Shown: positions 10,290 to 22,367 of the stretch, piece by piece
Layout: each line of letters starts with the position of its first letter
Numbering within the stretch: the first letter of the stretch is position 1
NCBI GenBank assembly: GCA_024195265.1
Contig: JAJLRJ010000008.1
Span: 8,279,488 to 8,343,487, forward strand
Length of the DNA: 64,000 nucleotides
From: Dendrophyllia cribrosa
Lineage: Eukaryota > Cnidaria > Anthozoa > Scleractinia > Dendrophylliidae
Reading direction: 5' to 3'
The notes under the pieces: model-generated
The model's input: the letters and a program-made list of their open reading frames with translations, nothing else
The model's database searches: none
What the model was told of the DNA's origin: nothing
Program-made: the position numbers and the translations under genes

Positions 10290-12108
10290 AAAGCTTTTTT
10301 AAAAAATGAATTATATAAATGTGACCGTGACTCTTGAGTTGCGAATGTTAACCTGGGTTTTTCTCCCATCAGAACTAATTCTCTTTTGTTGAAATAATGC
10401 TATTATGTTAATGACTTCTTTGTGCTACACTTAATAATTGTTTTCTCTAAGATGAAGCCTTAACTCTGTCACTCCCAGAGTCAATTATGGAGACATGTAT
10501 TGTACTTTACCGTTTGTTTTACAATATTTTACAAAAAAATTGCCATTTTTCTTGAATTTTGATTTTTGGTGTTCTTGTTGTTATTGGCTTCATCATTTAT
10601 TTTGCTAATTATTTCCCGCCAAAGTTAACGATTAACTAAAGTACATCCTTGCCACGTTCGTTCAAGTATATAATCTAATTTTAGGCAGTATATTTAATCG
10701 TTTTTCATTGGCATATGTTAAAGCCTAATCAGGCAACATATTTAGAATGTTACTTTTTTGTTGAGATAATTTTTTAAACCAATATTTGCAATGCAATAAA
10801 ACTACAAAAAAAATATGCGCGACACAACAAGAATTTGCAATGTGACTAACAGAAGAATTAAATGTTAAATGACGCTTCCAGGTAACTCGGCGTCATTTCG
10901 AGGAACTTGAGGACGATATCAGTAAGAGTGAAATGTCGTTCACGTGAATTTACATTAATAAAAAGTCCTCACTCCAAACACAGCCTGACTTGGTTGTTTA
11001 AAAAAAATAGACCGCGGCACTTTTCGTCGCGCTAGTAACGTTTAACGCTTTGGGAATTATAATTATAATAGTTACTCAACGAGAGAAAATTCAGATCTTT
11101 TTTGCGTAGTCTGGTTTTTTTTTTTTTAAATTAGAGAAGAATTCAACCTTTTTGAAAAACATCGATCCCTTTTAATTTAACAAACAATTCAATTTCTTTA
11201 TTGCCGCACGTTGAAGCACATAAAAATACTTCATAAAATTTGTATTCGCAAGGCTTTACCACGCTATTTAATGGTTTTTGTTTTTAATAAACATTATTTT
11301 TGACCAGAACAACATTGCCGTGGAAGTCAAGAATTGTCACATTTAAGTTTATTTTTAATTATGTTCTTGGATATTTTATATTTAGGATGTTTTTTCTTAA
11401 ATTTTAAAGTGCAGTTAAAGACAAATGAAAGGAGCGATGTCTTCTTGATTGTTATTCAACATTGTCCTTCAGTAACATCCTGTATGAAGTCTCGTTTGAA
11501 ACGCTTTTAGCAACTGAAAGCGAGTTTTACAATGGAAGCCGTCTATTCTGCCGATTCACCTTTTTTGTGTGGCAGAGAAAGCCGATTTTTTTGGCACGGT
11601 AAGCATCCTCAGAAGTGAGTTATAGTTATTAAGAAGGAATATAGGAAACAATTATGTTGTTTACGGAATCAGTTCTTCAAGTGCTCACGTTATGATGCAA
11701 TAATTGTACTTTGTACGAAAGCCTATTAACAATCAAATAACTCCATTTGTTCTCGTGTCAAGTGGCCTCCTGATTTGCCGGATGACTGTGAAATAAGCCC
11801 GGTTTTAATGGATTTTATTTTATTTTACTGCTGCATGTCACAGAGTTAGGTATGGCGACATAAAAAAAAATAACTGGCAGTTTCAGAAATTCTGGACATG
11901 AGTTCACTTCAGTTATCATTTAATAAAAAAAAATGGTTTACCCGAGCTGGACACAGTTCGTTCATTTCGAAGGTTGAGGGAACAAAATTAATGATTACGT
12001 TTTGTATAGTTGTGGTTGCCAGACCAGTACAATACTATTGAGAGTAAACTTGTTAAATAACAATTCTGTTAACATCTTGTCGCGATTTCGCAAAGGCGAA
12101 TAAATATA
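10290..12108. repeat. Segmental duplication, copy A (sister: about 20060-23568)
   Basis: About 1.8 kb upstream of GPCR copy 3 is repeated upstream of copy 5. Examples are TTTAACAAACAATTCAATTT near 11180 and 22560, and the block from 11270 to 11870 with its partner at 22735-23320. The 22-kb copy is longer because it carries a 1549-bp transposon. Short frames such as 22821-23087 in the block are not conserved as protein in this copy, so I call it noncoding. Confidence 0.85.
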
Positions 12109-13742
12109 CGGTACGGCCTCGGGCACAGTTTTTTCCTATACGGACCGACCAAGGCCGGTAAATAACTTATTTATTTTTTCCTACTTTAATTCTGCAATTC
12201 GCCGAGAAAATCATTCATGTACAGCTTTCCAAGAAAATAATGTTTCTAACGCGCCGCGTAAAGATAAACTGACACAGTTTTTATGTCTCTCGGTAGAATA
12301 AACGGCTCTTGTGTTTGCCTCCGGTGAGGATAGAGAAATTTGACCTTAACGTCCAGTGGACGTTAAGCGGGGAACTTGTGAATATGTCGACGGCCCCTAA
12401 CTCAAAGCGATTATTGTATTTTGCTAATTTGATTTGTTCTCGGGTTTCCGGACACGAAGCGCTAAAAAAACGTGTCGGCGATTTCCCATATTCAATTGCA
12501 GTGAAAAGTTACAGAATATTTTCGAAAAAGGGAGAAAAAAAATTGGAGTGATCGCACGGAAATGGCTCTTGACGAAAAAGTTTTCGGAAATAAGAAGTTC
12601 GCCGACATGTTTTTGTTGATTTTATGTTAGCCTAGCTTCTGTCCAAATTTGAGGAAAATCGAACAAATTCCCTTTGAGTTGTAGCTCTTTAAAGTGTCCG
12701 CTATAAGCGAAAAATTAACTTTGAGAAAACAGCGCCGCTAAATCAATCAATCAACTTTTACTTCCGTTCAAAACGTTACACCGTCATTTCTCCGTCAATT
12801 TTCACTATTTTTCGATAATTTTTTTTTGGATGAAAGGTCATTCTGTAAACTTTATTTTGACGCCCCCAAAAAAATTTCAATAAAATGGTCGATCTGAAGA
12901 TACACGGTAACCTTAAACTGAGCTATTCTAATTTAAAAATCATATTTTCTTGATTGAAAACTTCTACAATTTAGATAAAAGAAGGTAAAAACCGAGAAAT
13001 AAAAGCATACAAACCGAGCAATGTAGTGAAAGTACTAATTATCTCGTAAAATCCGATCGCGAAATGGCGTGTAAATTATTGACAACAAATCGTAGTACAA
13101 GACTAGAATGACAAATTTAAGCAAGACTTTTTAATGAAAATTTACAGGAAGAAAAAAACAAAACCAGAAAAATAAGAACATTTAAATCAAATTGAGTCAA
13201 AACTTTTGTAAAAAAGCGCTAGATTGTCTAATTACAGTAATTAAGCCACCGATGACGCTTTGTATTAAGAACAACAACAAACTCCCCGGCCAAACAAACT
13301 ATAAAATGAACAAATCATAAAATCCAAACTTGTATACTCGCCTTTTCGAGGAATAACATTGGCCTTTAATTTTACGGCTGATTTCTCCTTCCACTCAGTT
13401 TATCCGGCTCTCGTTCTTCATTGAGTCTTTTTGATACCTCGTTCAAGCGTTAAGATCTTTAGCGTGTTTTCGGATCGTTGTTTGTGAGCCGATGTCAACC
13501 ATGGTGAAACTTTGTTGGTTTTCTTTATTGTTTTCTTTGTTTGTGTCGTTAGATATTTTATATGGCCAATGAAAATTCACTTTCGCTTTGGCAACTTTCG
13601 GCTGGGTCCATGATTTACGAGAAAATTCAATGATATTTATAAGCTTCAAACAACAAAATCTTTCTGTAAAATTAGGAGCGATCCGTACGCGGGGTCCGGA
13701 TGGGAAAATCCGGACCGCTGGAGCGCGCGTAGTTAGACAATC

Positions 13743-14105
13743 AGGCTATGTCTACACTATACCGGATAGCTCTTACGCCGGCACGAAAACCATACCGGAT
13801 AGGCCTTTCGTTCACACATGAAACGTTAGTTTCGGAACGATTTTTGTTCCGGAGCGCCGCTGCGACGCGGCGCTCGTGAAAGTGAATCGTCACATATCGG
13901 ATAGATTCTCGTGCCACTCTCTGGGGCAGTGTGTACAGGTAATCGAACCGAACCGTATAGTAGCGGAAGTCAACAACTAGGAGCGAGGATTGAAACTCAC
14001 TGAAAAAGAAGTAAATATCCAGTTCTGGGTCGTTTCTGTTCACAACAGGCCGGAGTATTTTTCATGTCGACATGATAAGCTATCCGGTATAGTGTAGACA
14101 TAGCC
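13743..14105. mobile_element. MITE with 29-bp perfect TIRs
   Basis: The left end AGGCTATGTCTACACTATAC is repeated in perfect inverted orientation at the right end, 29 bases in all (13743-13771 and 14077-14105). If the termini are read as GGCTATG...CATAGCC, a TCA target duplication flanks the element. A frame on the minus strand spans it but is antisense TIR sequence, not a gene. No transposase. Confidence 0.8.
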
Positions 14106-14390
14106 TCAGATTCAAGGATTTAGAGAAAAATAAACAAACATATTTGCATAAGGCGACGCGAGTGAAGTTAGAACTATAAAATCCAAGTCTTGTTTTGTTT
14201 ACATAAAATCGCTTTTCAACCTATGTAATGGATGAACAAACACATAAAAATGGACAACAAAATCTTCTTTTGAAAAATTTTATTCAAATACGGTATCTAT
14301 TAGTTTATGTTTAAAAGCAAAACGCGTACCATTTATAGCGCATCGAGGCTGAGCTGTCCTCGATGAAATTCAAGATAACAACACGACTGA

Positions 14391-15640
14391 AGCCCGGTTT
14401 ACACGACAAGCTTTTTGGGCCTGGCACTCCTAAATTTTGGCACGCGGGCCAATAATTTTTGGCACGGCACTCCAAATTTTGCCGTGTAAAAGCAAATTTC
14501 ATCGGCCCGCGTGCCCAAACTTTAGGCGGGTCGAGACCGCCTGGCGAGGTAGTCTCGGCCCGCCAAAAAGTGGGCCCGCGTGCCAAAATTCAGTCGCACA
14601 TGCGCACATGTTCTTCAACAAACAAAAATGGCGTCGTCTGCAAGGTCGCACGCCTATGTGTCAAGAAAAACGCGTGGAAAAACCACGGTACCACGGTTTG
14701 AAATGTGTGGTAGAGAGTTTACCGAATAAGTTTGGCAAATAGGTTATCAGCTTAAATTTCATCGAAAGGTTACCTGTCTCTCGTACGCATAAGCTTATTT
14801 ATTATTTTGGTTGGGAATGTTTTGCTGAAATTAATCTCTCTACCATGTCTGTTCACTGTGCCCCTGACGAGAATGACAGACCTTCTGAGCAGATAAATTT
14901 ATTTTCCAATTATCGGCAATCTATATTGTTTCTTAATAACGTTTTCCTGAGCTCATTAAAGTGCGTGTATACGAATTACAAATTATCAGTGATCAAGAAT
15001 TTTAGTTTGTTTTTGTTTTGGTTTGTTTTGTTTTTTTGTTTGTTTTTAATCAAAATTCTCATGGCGTTTTCTTTAAACTTCTTTAATTCATCTTCTTGCG
15101 TTTCTACATTTCTCCTTCACTTGAGAGCCTGTAGTTGCGCTTACATCACATTCTTTCCCTTTTATCTTCCATGTAATTTATATTTCCCTGTTTCTTCTGT
15201 CTTATTGTCCTCTCGGGCTCTTGGTCTCATCTCCATCGTACCGTGGTCCTGTATTTCTGCAATCATGCAATTTACGGTCCTGTCGGGCTTTGGTAATGTG
15301 TTGTCCTGTTTCCGTGGGGCTTTGGCTGGAGTCTCGGGGTCCTTTAATTTTGCATTCAGTCCCAAACACAAACAGACAATTGCCAGCTGAATTGCGTGCT
15401 TTGCCGCGTCCGCCATTTTGTCAAACGCGATCCAGATGGTACGTAAGGGGTTCACCAAAAAGTGGTTCAACCGCTGGCGAATGTACTGAAATGCTCAGAA
15501 ATTTGGGGTGCTGTTTCTTATTTTAGGCGTGCCCATCTCGAAACCAGATGTGCCAAATTTTGTCGTGTAAATGGAACAGTGGTGGCCCGTGCCAAATTTA
15601 GTAGTGCCGGGCCCAAAAAGCTTGTCGTGTAAACCGGGCT
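14391..15640. mobile_element. Nonautonomous DNA transposon, 1250 bp
   Basis: Termini AGCCCGGTTTACACGACAAG and its complement are perfect for about 31 bases (14391-14421 and 15610-15640). They are flanked by TGA on both sides, a 3-bp target duplication. Subterminal blocks such as GGCACGCGGGCC recur in inverted form. Reading frames inside (for example 14845-15390) are low-complexity and show no transposase. Confidence 0.8.
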
Positions 15641-17159
15641 TGAATTTGAGCACGTTTTATACACATGTCTCCAAAACTAACGAGAACACAAAGGAAATTT
15701 CAATCAAAAATTGATATCAACATAAATTCCCTTCGAAAAATGTGATTTTTTTTGCCTTTAAGTCACTCGACTGCTTGGAAATTCGTTAAAACTCCGCTTC
15801 TTCGGTTCTGAAATATTGCCCCGCATTGATAAAAAACGTATGAAGTTCCTCAAAACAAGATTTTATCCCTGAAAGCTCTTCTTTTTCCACTATAGCGGCT
15901 TCTGAGTATCCCTTAATTAGTATCCCTGTCTTGAGTAGCAAACCGCGAAAAAATGCAGCCCTGAAAAACGACTTTGCACAACACAACAAGAGAAAGTTTT
16001 CACTGCAGCTAACGTGACATCGGCCGTGTAGCCGCGCGAAAAACAAAGCCTCGCTTTGGTTTCAAAATTGCTAAGATCCCGGATGTTGTGTGGCGTCACA
16101 CGCGCATGTTTTGCGACGTCATACGCACCCGCGAGATAGCCCTGCCCAACGGCGGGGGGCGGCATACGGACCGACGCGCCCGCGAAACATTCCGCTAGCC
16201 ATGACCATGAAAAATGACGAGCATAGGTTCTATGAGTATGGGGCTCGGCAGCGGCCTTCGGCCCGCGAGAGCTCCGCTATTATTTTTAAGTCCTCTATTA
16301 GAAGATAATTTGTTTAGACTGCTTAACTAAAGTACATCCTTGCCACGTTAGTTCAAGTATACAATCAGTATATTTATTCGTTTTTTATTGCCATATGTTG
16401 AAGCCTAATCAGCTGACAAATTTAGAATATTAATTGTTTTGTTGAGAAATTATTAAAATGTGAAGAAAATTTATCTTAGGTGATCATGTCTATAATTCTC
16501 ATGACCTCTTTGATTGATTAAGCATTGATATTGAGGAGAAATTTAATACTGATCACTATTGGGGCTTAAAGGGTTAATCCTGAGGGTCTTTTCATGAGCG
16601 GAACAGTAGTACAAAATGATTTTCCTGAAAATTTAATATTTTTTCTTTTGATAATCAACTCTTCCCCCGTTTTCAGTGTGGAAATGTTTACTTGTTCTCA
16701 AACTGTATTCCTTGTTAAGACTGTTATTTCTCGTTAAGATGCAAATTTACTACTGACAACTGTTTTTTTTGTTTGAGAGAAATATTTCAGTTTCTACCAA
16801 GTCTCGTGTTTTTAGACTTTTTAGGTTCGTGTATCTTCGTATATAACATTCTTTGCATTCTTTGCTAAAGTTAGGCTGCCGTTGTCAGTATTTGAGGAGC
16901 AAATGTATCATTTCGTACATATATTTAAAGTTACAGGTCGAGGGGAAAACTTGACACTACAAAAGATCAAACTATGCCCTTACAAAACAATAAACTGAAA
17001 AACACTCGCTGAACGCTAAGCAACTCCGGTTGTCTTGATTTTACTGATATTTAACAGCGCCAGGGTCAGGAAATCAAAACCAATTCTTGTACGGATTTGA
17101 AGTTTATAATAGTCTTTTTACAGTCTTTTTGTGAGTTTGATTTCCCTACAGTACGAGCC

Positions 17160-17973
17160 CTAAGTTGCATGTACCATAGCTTGAGGGCTGAACCGACGAA
17201 AGACAAACCGCCTCATTTCTTTCTGTCGCCAACAGTAAATCAGTGGTTTGAGAAACGAGTTGAACATCGCAAATGTGCGGATATATGGCGGAACGTAAAT
17301 TATCTTGTGCAAACCTGTTCGATACCAAAGCTCTGAAGTCGTAATGACAGCAGCAAAAACCATTGGTAGAAAACATAACAGAAGAGAACCGACCACCAAC
17401 ACGGTTGTCTTGAGCGCTTTGCTCTCTTTGACGAATCTTTCCACTTCTTCTTGAGGCAGCTGTTGAGTTTTGATCTTCTTTTGGTGGCGAAGTGTTTTGC
17501 GATACAAAATCATGTATGAAAACAAAATGAAAAGAATACACAAAACTAGAACGGGAGCTACCGACAGTTTTATTCTAATGTTCAGTATGTGTTTAGATAC
17601 CTCTAAAGAAATAGCAAAGATCCAAATGGAGATCACCGCCACCTTAATGTTTCGCTTTCGGACGATGTAAGGATAATGCACAGTGAATTTGATAGCTATA
17701 AGTCTCTCACAAGTAACTAACATCAGATGAAGACACGAACAAACAGATAAGGCGGCAATACTTGAATTATGTGCATTTTCAACAATTTCTGGGCTTTTAG
17801 ATCAAGTAACTGTAATGTATTCCACAGGATAAATGATGGCTGCACTGCAAGGCCAGTCAATGCGTCAGTAGCGGCTAAACATGCCAGCAAGATGTTGGCT
17901 TTGCTCTGAAGTCTTGGACTTCTTTTCACAACCATTATAACCAAAATGTTAAGCAGAACTGTAAACGGACAAG
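17160..17973 (-). pseudogene. Rhodopsin-class GPCR pseudogene, array copy 4
   Basis: The gene body is very close to its intact paralogues but has two lesions. A single C is missing near 17790 (TTTCTGGG where the intact copies have TTTCCTGGG), shifting the frame between helices 2 and 3. The 5' part is gone: sequence jumps at about 17973 from helix 1 straight to the distal flank, removing the first 40 or so codons, the start codon and the TATA-like element. The helix 4-7 part remains open and ends at a stop at 17160. Retained NPLIY and CFLP show the decay is recent. Confidence 0.9.
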
Positions 17974-19101
17974 CTGTGCTACACTTAATAATTCTTTTCT
18001 CTAAGATGAGGCCTTAACCCTGTCACTCCCAGACTCAATTATGGAGACATGTATTGTAGTTCTAATTTTTGAGTCTGTCGACGAAATGCTATGATGTGAC
18101 CATTCAAATGAAACCTCTTCAACCGTACTTTTGCATGGTACCATTATTTTTACAATATTTATAAAAAAATTGTCATTTTTCTTGAATTTTGATTTTTAGC
18201 GCTCTTGGAGTTAAAAGGTTCAATTTTTGTTTTGCTAATCTAGTCCCGCCAAAGTCAGTAACGATTAACTAAAGTACTGACATCCTTTCCACGTTAGTTT
18301 AAGTATACAATCTAATTTAAGGCAGTATATTTATTCGTTTTTTATTGCCATATGTTGAAGCCTAATCAGCCGACAAATTAAGAATATTTATTTAATTATT
18401 TTGTTGAGAAATTATTAAAATGCCAAGAAAATTTATCTTAGGTGATCATGTCTATAATTCTCTGATTGATTAAGCATTGATATTGAGGAAAAATGTAATA
18501 CTGATCACTATTGGGGCTTTAAGGGTTAATCCTGAGGCTCTTATCATGAGCGGAACAGTAGTACAAAGTGATTTTCTTGAAAATTTAATATTTTTTCTTT
18601 TGATAATCAACTCTTACCCCGTTTTCAGTGTGGAAATGTTCACTTGTTCTCAAACTGTATTCCTTGTTAAGAAGACTGTTATTTCTCGTTAAGATGCAAA
18701 TTTACTACTGACAACTGTTTTTTTTTGTTTGAGAGAAATATTGCAGTTTCTACCAAGTCTCGTGTTTTTAGGTTCGTGTATCTTCGAATATAACATTCTT
18801 TCCTAAAGTTGGGCTGCCGTTGTCATTATTTGAGGAGCAAATGTATCATTTCGTACATATATTTAAAGTTACAGGTCGAGGGGAAAACTTGACACTACAG
18901 AAGAACAAACTATGCCCTTACAAAACAATAAACTGCATGAAAAACACTCGCTGAACATTCAAGCAACTCCGGTTGTCTTTATTTTACTGATATTTAGCAG
19001 CGCCACTATTAATGATAATGCATGGGTCAGGAAAACAAAAACAATTCTTGTACGGATATTACGAAGAGTCTTTTTACAGTCTTTTTGTGAGCTTTATTTC
19101 C
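17974..19101. repeat. GPCR-array flank between copies 4 and 5
   Basis: Homologous to 4240-5399 and 8200-9321 with small indels. No gene seen. It carries the CATGAGCGGAACAG block near 18545 and the 3' block with the minus-strand AATAAA near 18975. Confidence 0.75.
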
Positions 19102-20040
19102 CTACGAACCCCAAGTTGCATGTACCATAGCTTGAGGGCTGAATCGACGAAAGACAAACCGCCTCATTTCTTTCTGTCGCCAACAGTAAATCAGTGGATT
19201 GAGAAACGAGTTGAACATCGCAAATGTGCGGACATATGGCGGAACGTAAATTATCTTGTACAGATACCGACGCTGTGAATCGGTACTGACAGCACCAAAA
19301 ACCATTGGTAGAAAACATAACAGAAGAGAACCGACCACCAACACAGTTGTCTTGAGCGCTTTGCTCTCTTTGACGAATCTTTCCACTTCTTCTTGAGGCA
19401 GCTGTTGAGTTTTGATCTTCTTTTGGTGGCGAAGTGTTTCGCGATACAAAATCATGTATGAAAACAAAATGAAAAGAATACACAAAGCTACAACAGGAGC
19501 TATCAACAGCTTCGTTCTAATGTTCAGTATGTGTTTAGATACCTCTAAAGAAATAGCAAAGATCCAAAGGAAGATCACCGCCACCTTAATGTTTCGCTTT
19601 CGGACGATATAAGGATAATGCACAGTTAATTTGATAGCTATAAGTCTCTCACAAGTAACTAACGTTAGATGAAGACATGAACAAACAGATAAGGCGACAA
19701 TACTTGAACCATGTGCATCTCGAGCTATTTCCTGAGCTTTTAGATCAAGTAACTGTAATGTTTTCCACAGGATAAATGATGGCTGCACTGCAAGGCCAGT
19801 CAATGCGTCAGTAGCGGCTAAACATGCCAGCAAAATGTTGGCTTTGTTCTGGAGTCTTGGTCTTCTTTTCACAGCCATTACAACCAAAATGTTAAGCAGA
19901 ACTGTAAACGGACAAGTGATGCCGTTAAAAACGAGGGTTGTAATGTAACTTACATATTTTGGAATAACACGAGAGAAGTTATCGTTTGAAAAATTGCTGG
20001 CGCTGTGTGAAGACAAATTTAAGTCGGAAAAGTTATTCAT
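19102..20040 (-). CDS. Rhodopsin-class GPCR, array copy 5
   Basis: An intact single-exon receptor of 312 residues, with all seven helices, ERL, CFLP and NPLIY. The usual stop codon after MVHAT is mutated to TGG, adding three residues (WGS) before the next stop. The third extracellular loop reads SQRRYLYKIIYVPPY, different from every other copy, while cytoplasmic loop 3 is unchanged. The TATA-like element is at 20083-20091. Upstream sequence is the sister of that of copy 3. Confidence 0.9.
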   Translation of the reverse strand: MNNFSDLNLSSHSASNFSNDNFSRVIPKYVSYITTLVFNGITCPFTVLLNILVVMAVKRRPRLQNKANILLACLAATDALTGLAVQPSFILWKTLQLLDLKAQEIARDAHGSSIVALSVCSCLHLTLVTCERLIAIKLTVHYPYIVRKRNIKVAVIFLWIFAISLEVSKHILNIRTKLLIAPVVALCILFILFSYMILYRETLRHQKKIKTQQLPQEEVERFVKESKALKTTVLVVGSLLLCFLPMVFGAVSTDSQRRYLYKIIYVPPYVRTFAMFNSFLNPLIYCWRQKEMRRFVFRRFSPQAMVHATWGS

Positions 20041-20818
20041 GATGAGGATGAAATCGTTTTGAAGTTCCGTTAAAAAAGTGAATTATATAAATGTGACCGT
20101 GACTCCTGAGTTGTTAATGTGAACCTTGTTTTTTCTCCCAGGCGGACTAATTCTCTTTTGTTTAAATAATGCAATTATGTTAAAGACTTCTTTGTGCTAC
20201 ACTTAATAATTGTTTTCTCTAAGATGAGACCTTTACCCTGTCACTCCCAGAGTCAATTATGGAGACATGTATTGCAGTTCAAGTGTAACGTTACCATTTG
20301 TTTTACAATATTTCACCAAAAAAAAATTGTCATTTTTCTTGAATTTTGATTTTTGGCGTTCTTGGAGTTAAAGGGTTTATTATTTATTTGGCTAATCTAG
20401 TTCCGCGGAAGTTAACGATTAACTAAAGTACATCATTGCCACATTATTTCAAGTATATAATCTAATTTTATGCAGTATATTTATTCGTTTTTCATTGCCA
20501 TATGTTAAAGCCTAATCAGCCAACAGATTTAGAATATTAATTTTTGTTGAAATCAATAATTTTTTAAACCAATATTTGCAATGCAATAAAACTACAAAAA
20601 ATATGCGCGACACAACAATAATTTGTAGTGCAACTAACAGAAGAATTCAGCTTTTTTTTGGAGAATGTCTTACTAAGGTTACGTGTTAGCAAACATTTGA
20701 AACAAATACTAACAGCATTTTAAAACATGTTAAATGACGCTTCCAGTTAACTTCATTTCGAGGAACTTGAGGACGATATTAGTAAGAGTGAAATGTCGAT
20801 CACGTGAATTTACATTAA

Positions 20819-22367
20819 GGGCCGATTCGCACTAGCGGACAAATTTTGTAACAATTTGTAGATTTCTTCATTAATGTGTCACTTGTTACAGAAAACAAGT
20901 GCGAATACGTTTTTTGAGACCTAGAACTTGTCCAACAATTCAGGAAAACAAAGAAGCAGTTGTCTTATGATTGGTCAGCGTTGCACGCGCGATACATTTT
21001 GTCAAACAATCGCAAAACCAAGTGCGAACGACTTGTTGGACAAGTGCAAATTTTGTCAAAACGGACAAATCTTCAAAGGGGCCGTTGTCCTGCCTCAAGG
21101 CAGGACAATTCATGACAAGTCGCATTCCAATGCCCCTCGTAATGCCAGATAACAATACCCTGTTGATTGGCTATTGTGTTTGGTCTGGATTGTACTAAAA
21201 AACAACACGCGAAATTTCGTCCTTTGCCCATTTATCATATTCCCGCTTCGTGGACGATTGTGTGGCGTTAACATCTGTCCAAACGCCACTTGCTTCATAC
21301 CTTATTGGTACTAATTTTCGCGTCGCTTTAATTTCGCGATTTTCGCGATTTAAAAAAAATCGCGAACTTAAAGCGACGCGAAAAAAAATTCCCGCGAACT
21401 TTAATGTCGCGAAATTTAATACCCTCCTATATTTCTTGTTTTCTCAATTTAATGAAGAAACACATGTCTACGTATTGTGTATAACGTGTAAAAGCTCTAT
21501 GGCATGCCTACAGATGATAAACAACAGTTTAACAGTCAAATTTCACTATCTGTGTTGCTTTGAACCTCTTCATCTGTATCGCTATCGTCATATTCAAGTC
21601 CTTTCAGCACCTCTTTTGTACACTCATCGAAATGGCCATCTATCCCGGGTTCTTTGTCATTTGAAACGACAATCTGTTTCATACTTTTCAAGTATTTCTT
21701 GTATTATACAATTGCAAAGAACGTTAAGCATAAGGATAATGTATTTGACTATGCCTATGGTACACGATGCGGTTTCTATAGTTTGGTTTTGTTGTGAGTT
21801 GATGATTTTCAGCAATAAGAAGTGTAAAATAATAAAATTCTCGAAATAAAATGTTTTTTTTTTCATTTTCGCGAAAATTAATTCCCTAAGAAAATAATTT
21901 TGCACCCAAATCGCGAAAATAAAGACCCGCGAAATATGCCGACCCTTTTTTCGCGAAATTAAGTGCCCGCGAAAATTAGTACCAATAAGGTAACTTGCCG
22001 AGGTGACGTCGTGGAAGGATGGTAATACCGGGGTTGGAACAAGAGAATGCGGAGGGAACCAGTTTGTGCCGATAAATGGACGGGAAAAATAATCGTTTTC
22101 TTGCGACATTTTCCCCGCACGAGCACAAAAACATCAGTACACGCGCACTTCAAATGCAAATCGTTTTAACATTTTTCACCACGTGGACCTGCCTGCATAT
22201 TTGATGTGCCGAGAAATGTACAAGGATGCCAGAAGCACGTGCAGAGCTATTGTACTAATAATTATACCTTTTGTTTTCTTCAAAATGTCTCTGACTTGTC
22301 GCGACAATTTTGTTTTTGTCAAAAATGTCATGACATTTCAAACTTGTCCGCTAGTGCGAATCGGCCC
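20819..22367. mobile_element. TAA-flanked DNA transposon, 1549 bp, nonautonomous
   Basis: Perfect 24-bp TIRs begin GGGCCGATTCGCACTAGCGG, with TAA on both sides (20816-20818 and 22368-22370). The paralogous flank at 10956-10958 has a single TAA and no insert, an empty site that fixes the boundaries. A 3-bp TWA duplication with G-rich termini is the signature of PIF/Harbinger-type elements. No transposase is present. A second element (21300-21990) is inserted inside it. Confidence 0.9.
21300..21990. mobile_element. Nested TA-flanked element, 691 bp
   Basis: Perfect 23-bp TIRs start CCTTATTGGTACTAATTTTC. A TA dinucleotide flanks both ends, as in Tc1/mariner-like and some other superfamilies. 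Both subterminal regions are crowded with CGCGAAA and its complement, likely transposase-binding or folding sites. A 199-codon frame across it has no recognisable domain. Confidence 0.8.

Larger units (their letters stand above)
12109..16290. other. About 4.2 kb present only in this copy of the duplication
   Basis: The duplicated sequence breaks at about 12108 and resumes at TCCTCTATTAGAAGATAATT (16293), the same string found at 23776. The sister copy has only about 200 bp between the two breakpoints. The inserted stretch has two inverted-repeat elements (13743-14105, 14391-15640) and GC-rich ends, both with ATACGGACCGAC (about 12148 and 16163). No protein-coding gene is convincing. I could not find matching inverted termini for the whole insert, so it may be several insertions. 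Confidence 0.5.

Noticed and set aside
14845..15390. 181-codon frame as a protein gene
   Set aside because: It lies inside a nonautonomous transposon, is low-complexity and hydrophobic, and has no domain.
21250..21849. 199-codon frame as a transposase
   Set aside because: It crosses the terminal repeat of a nested element and contains no catalytic motif.
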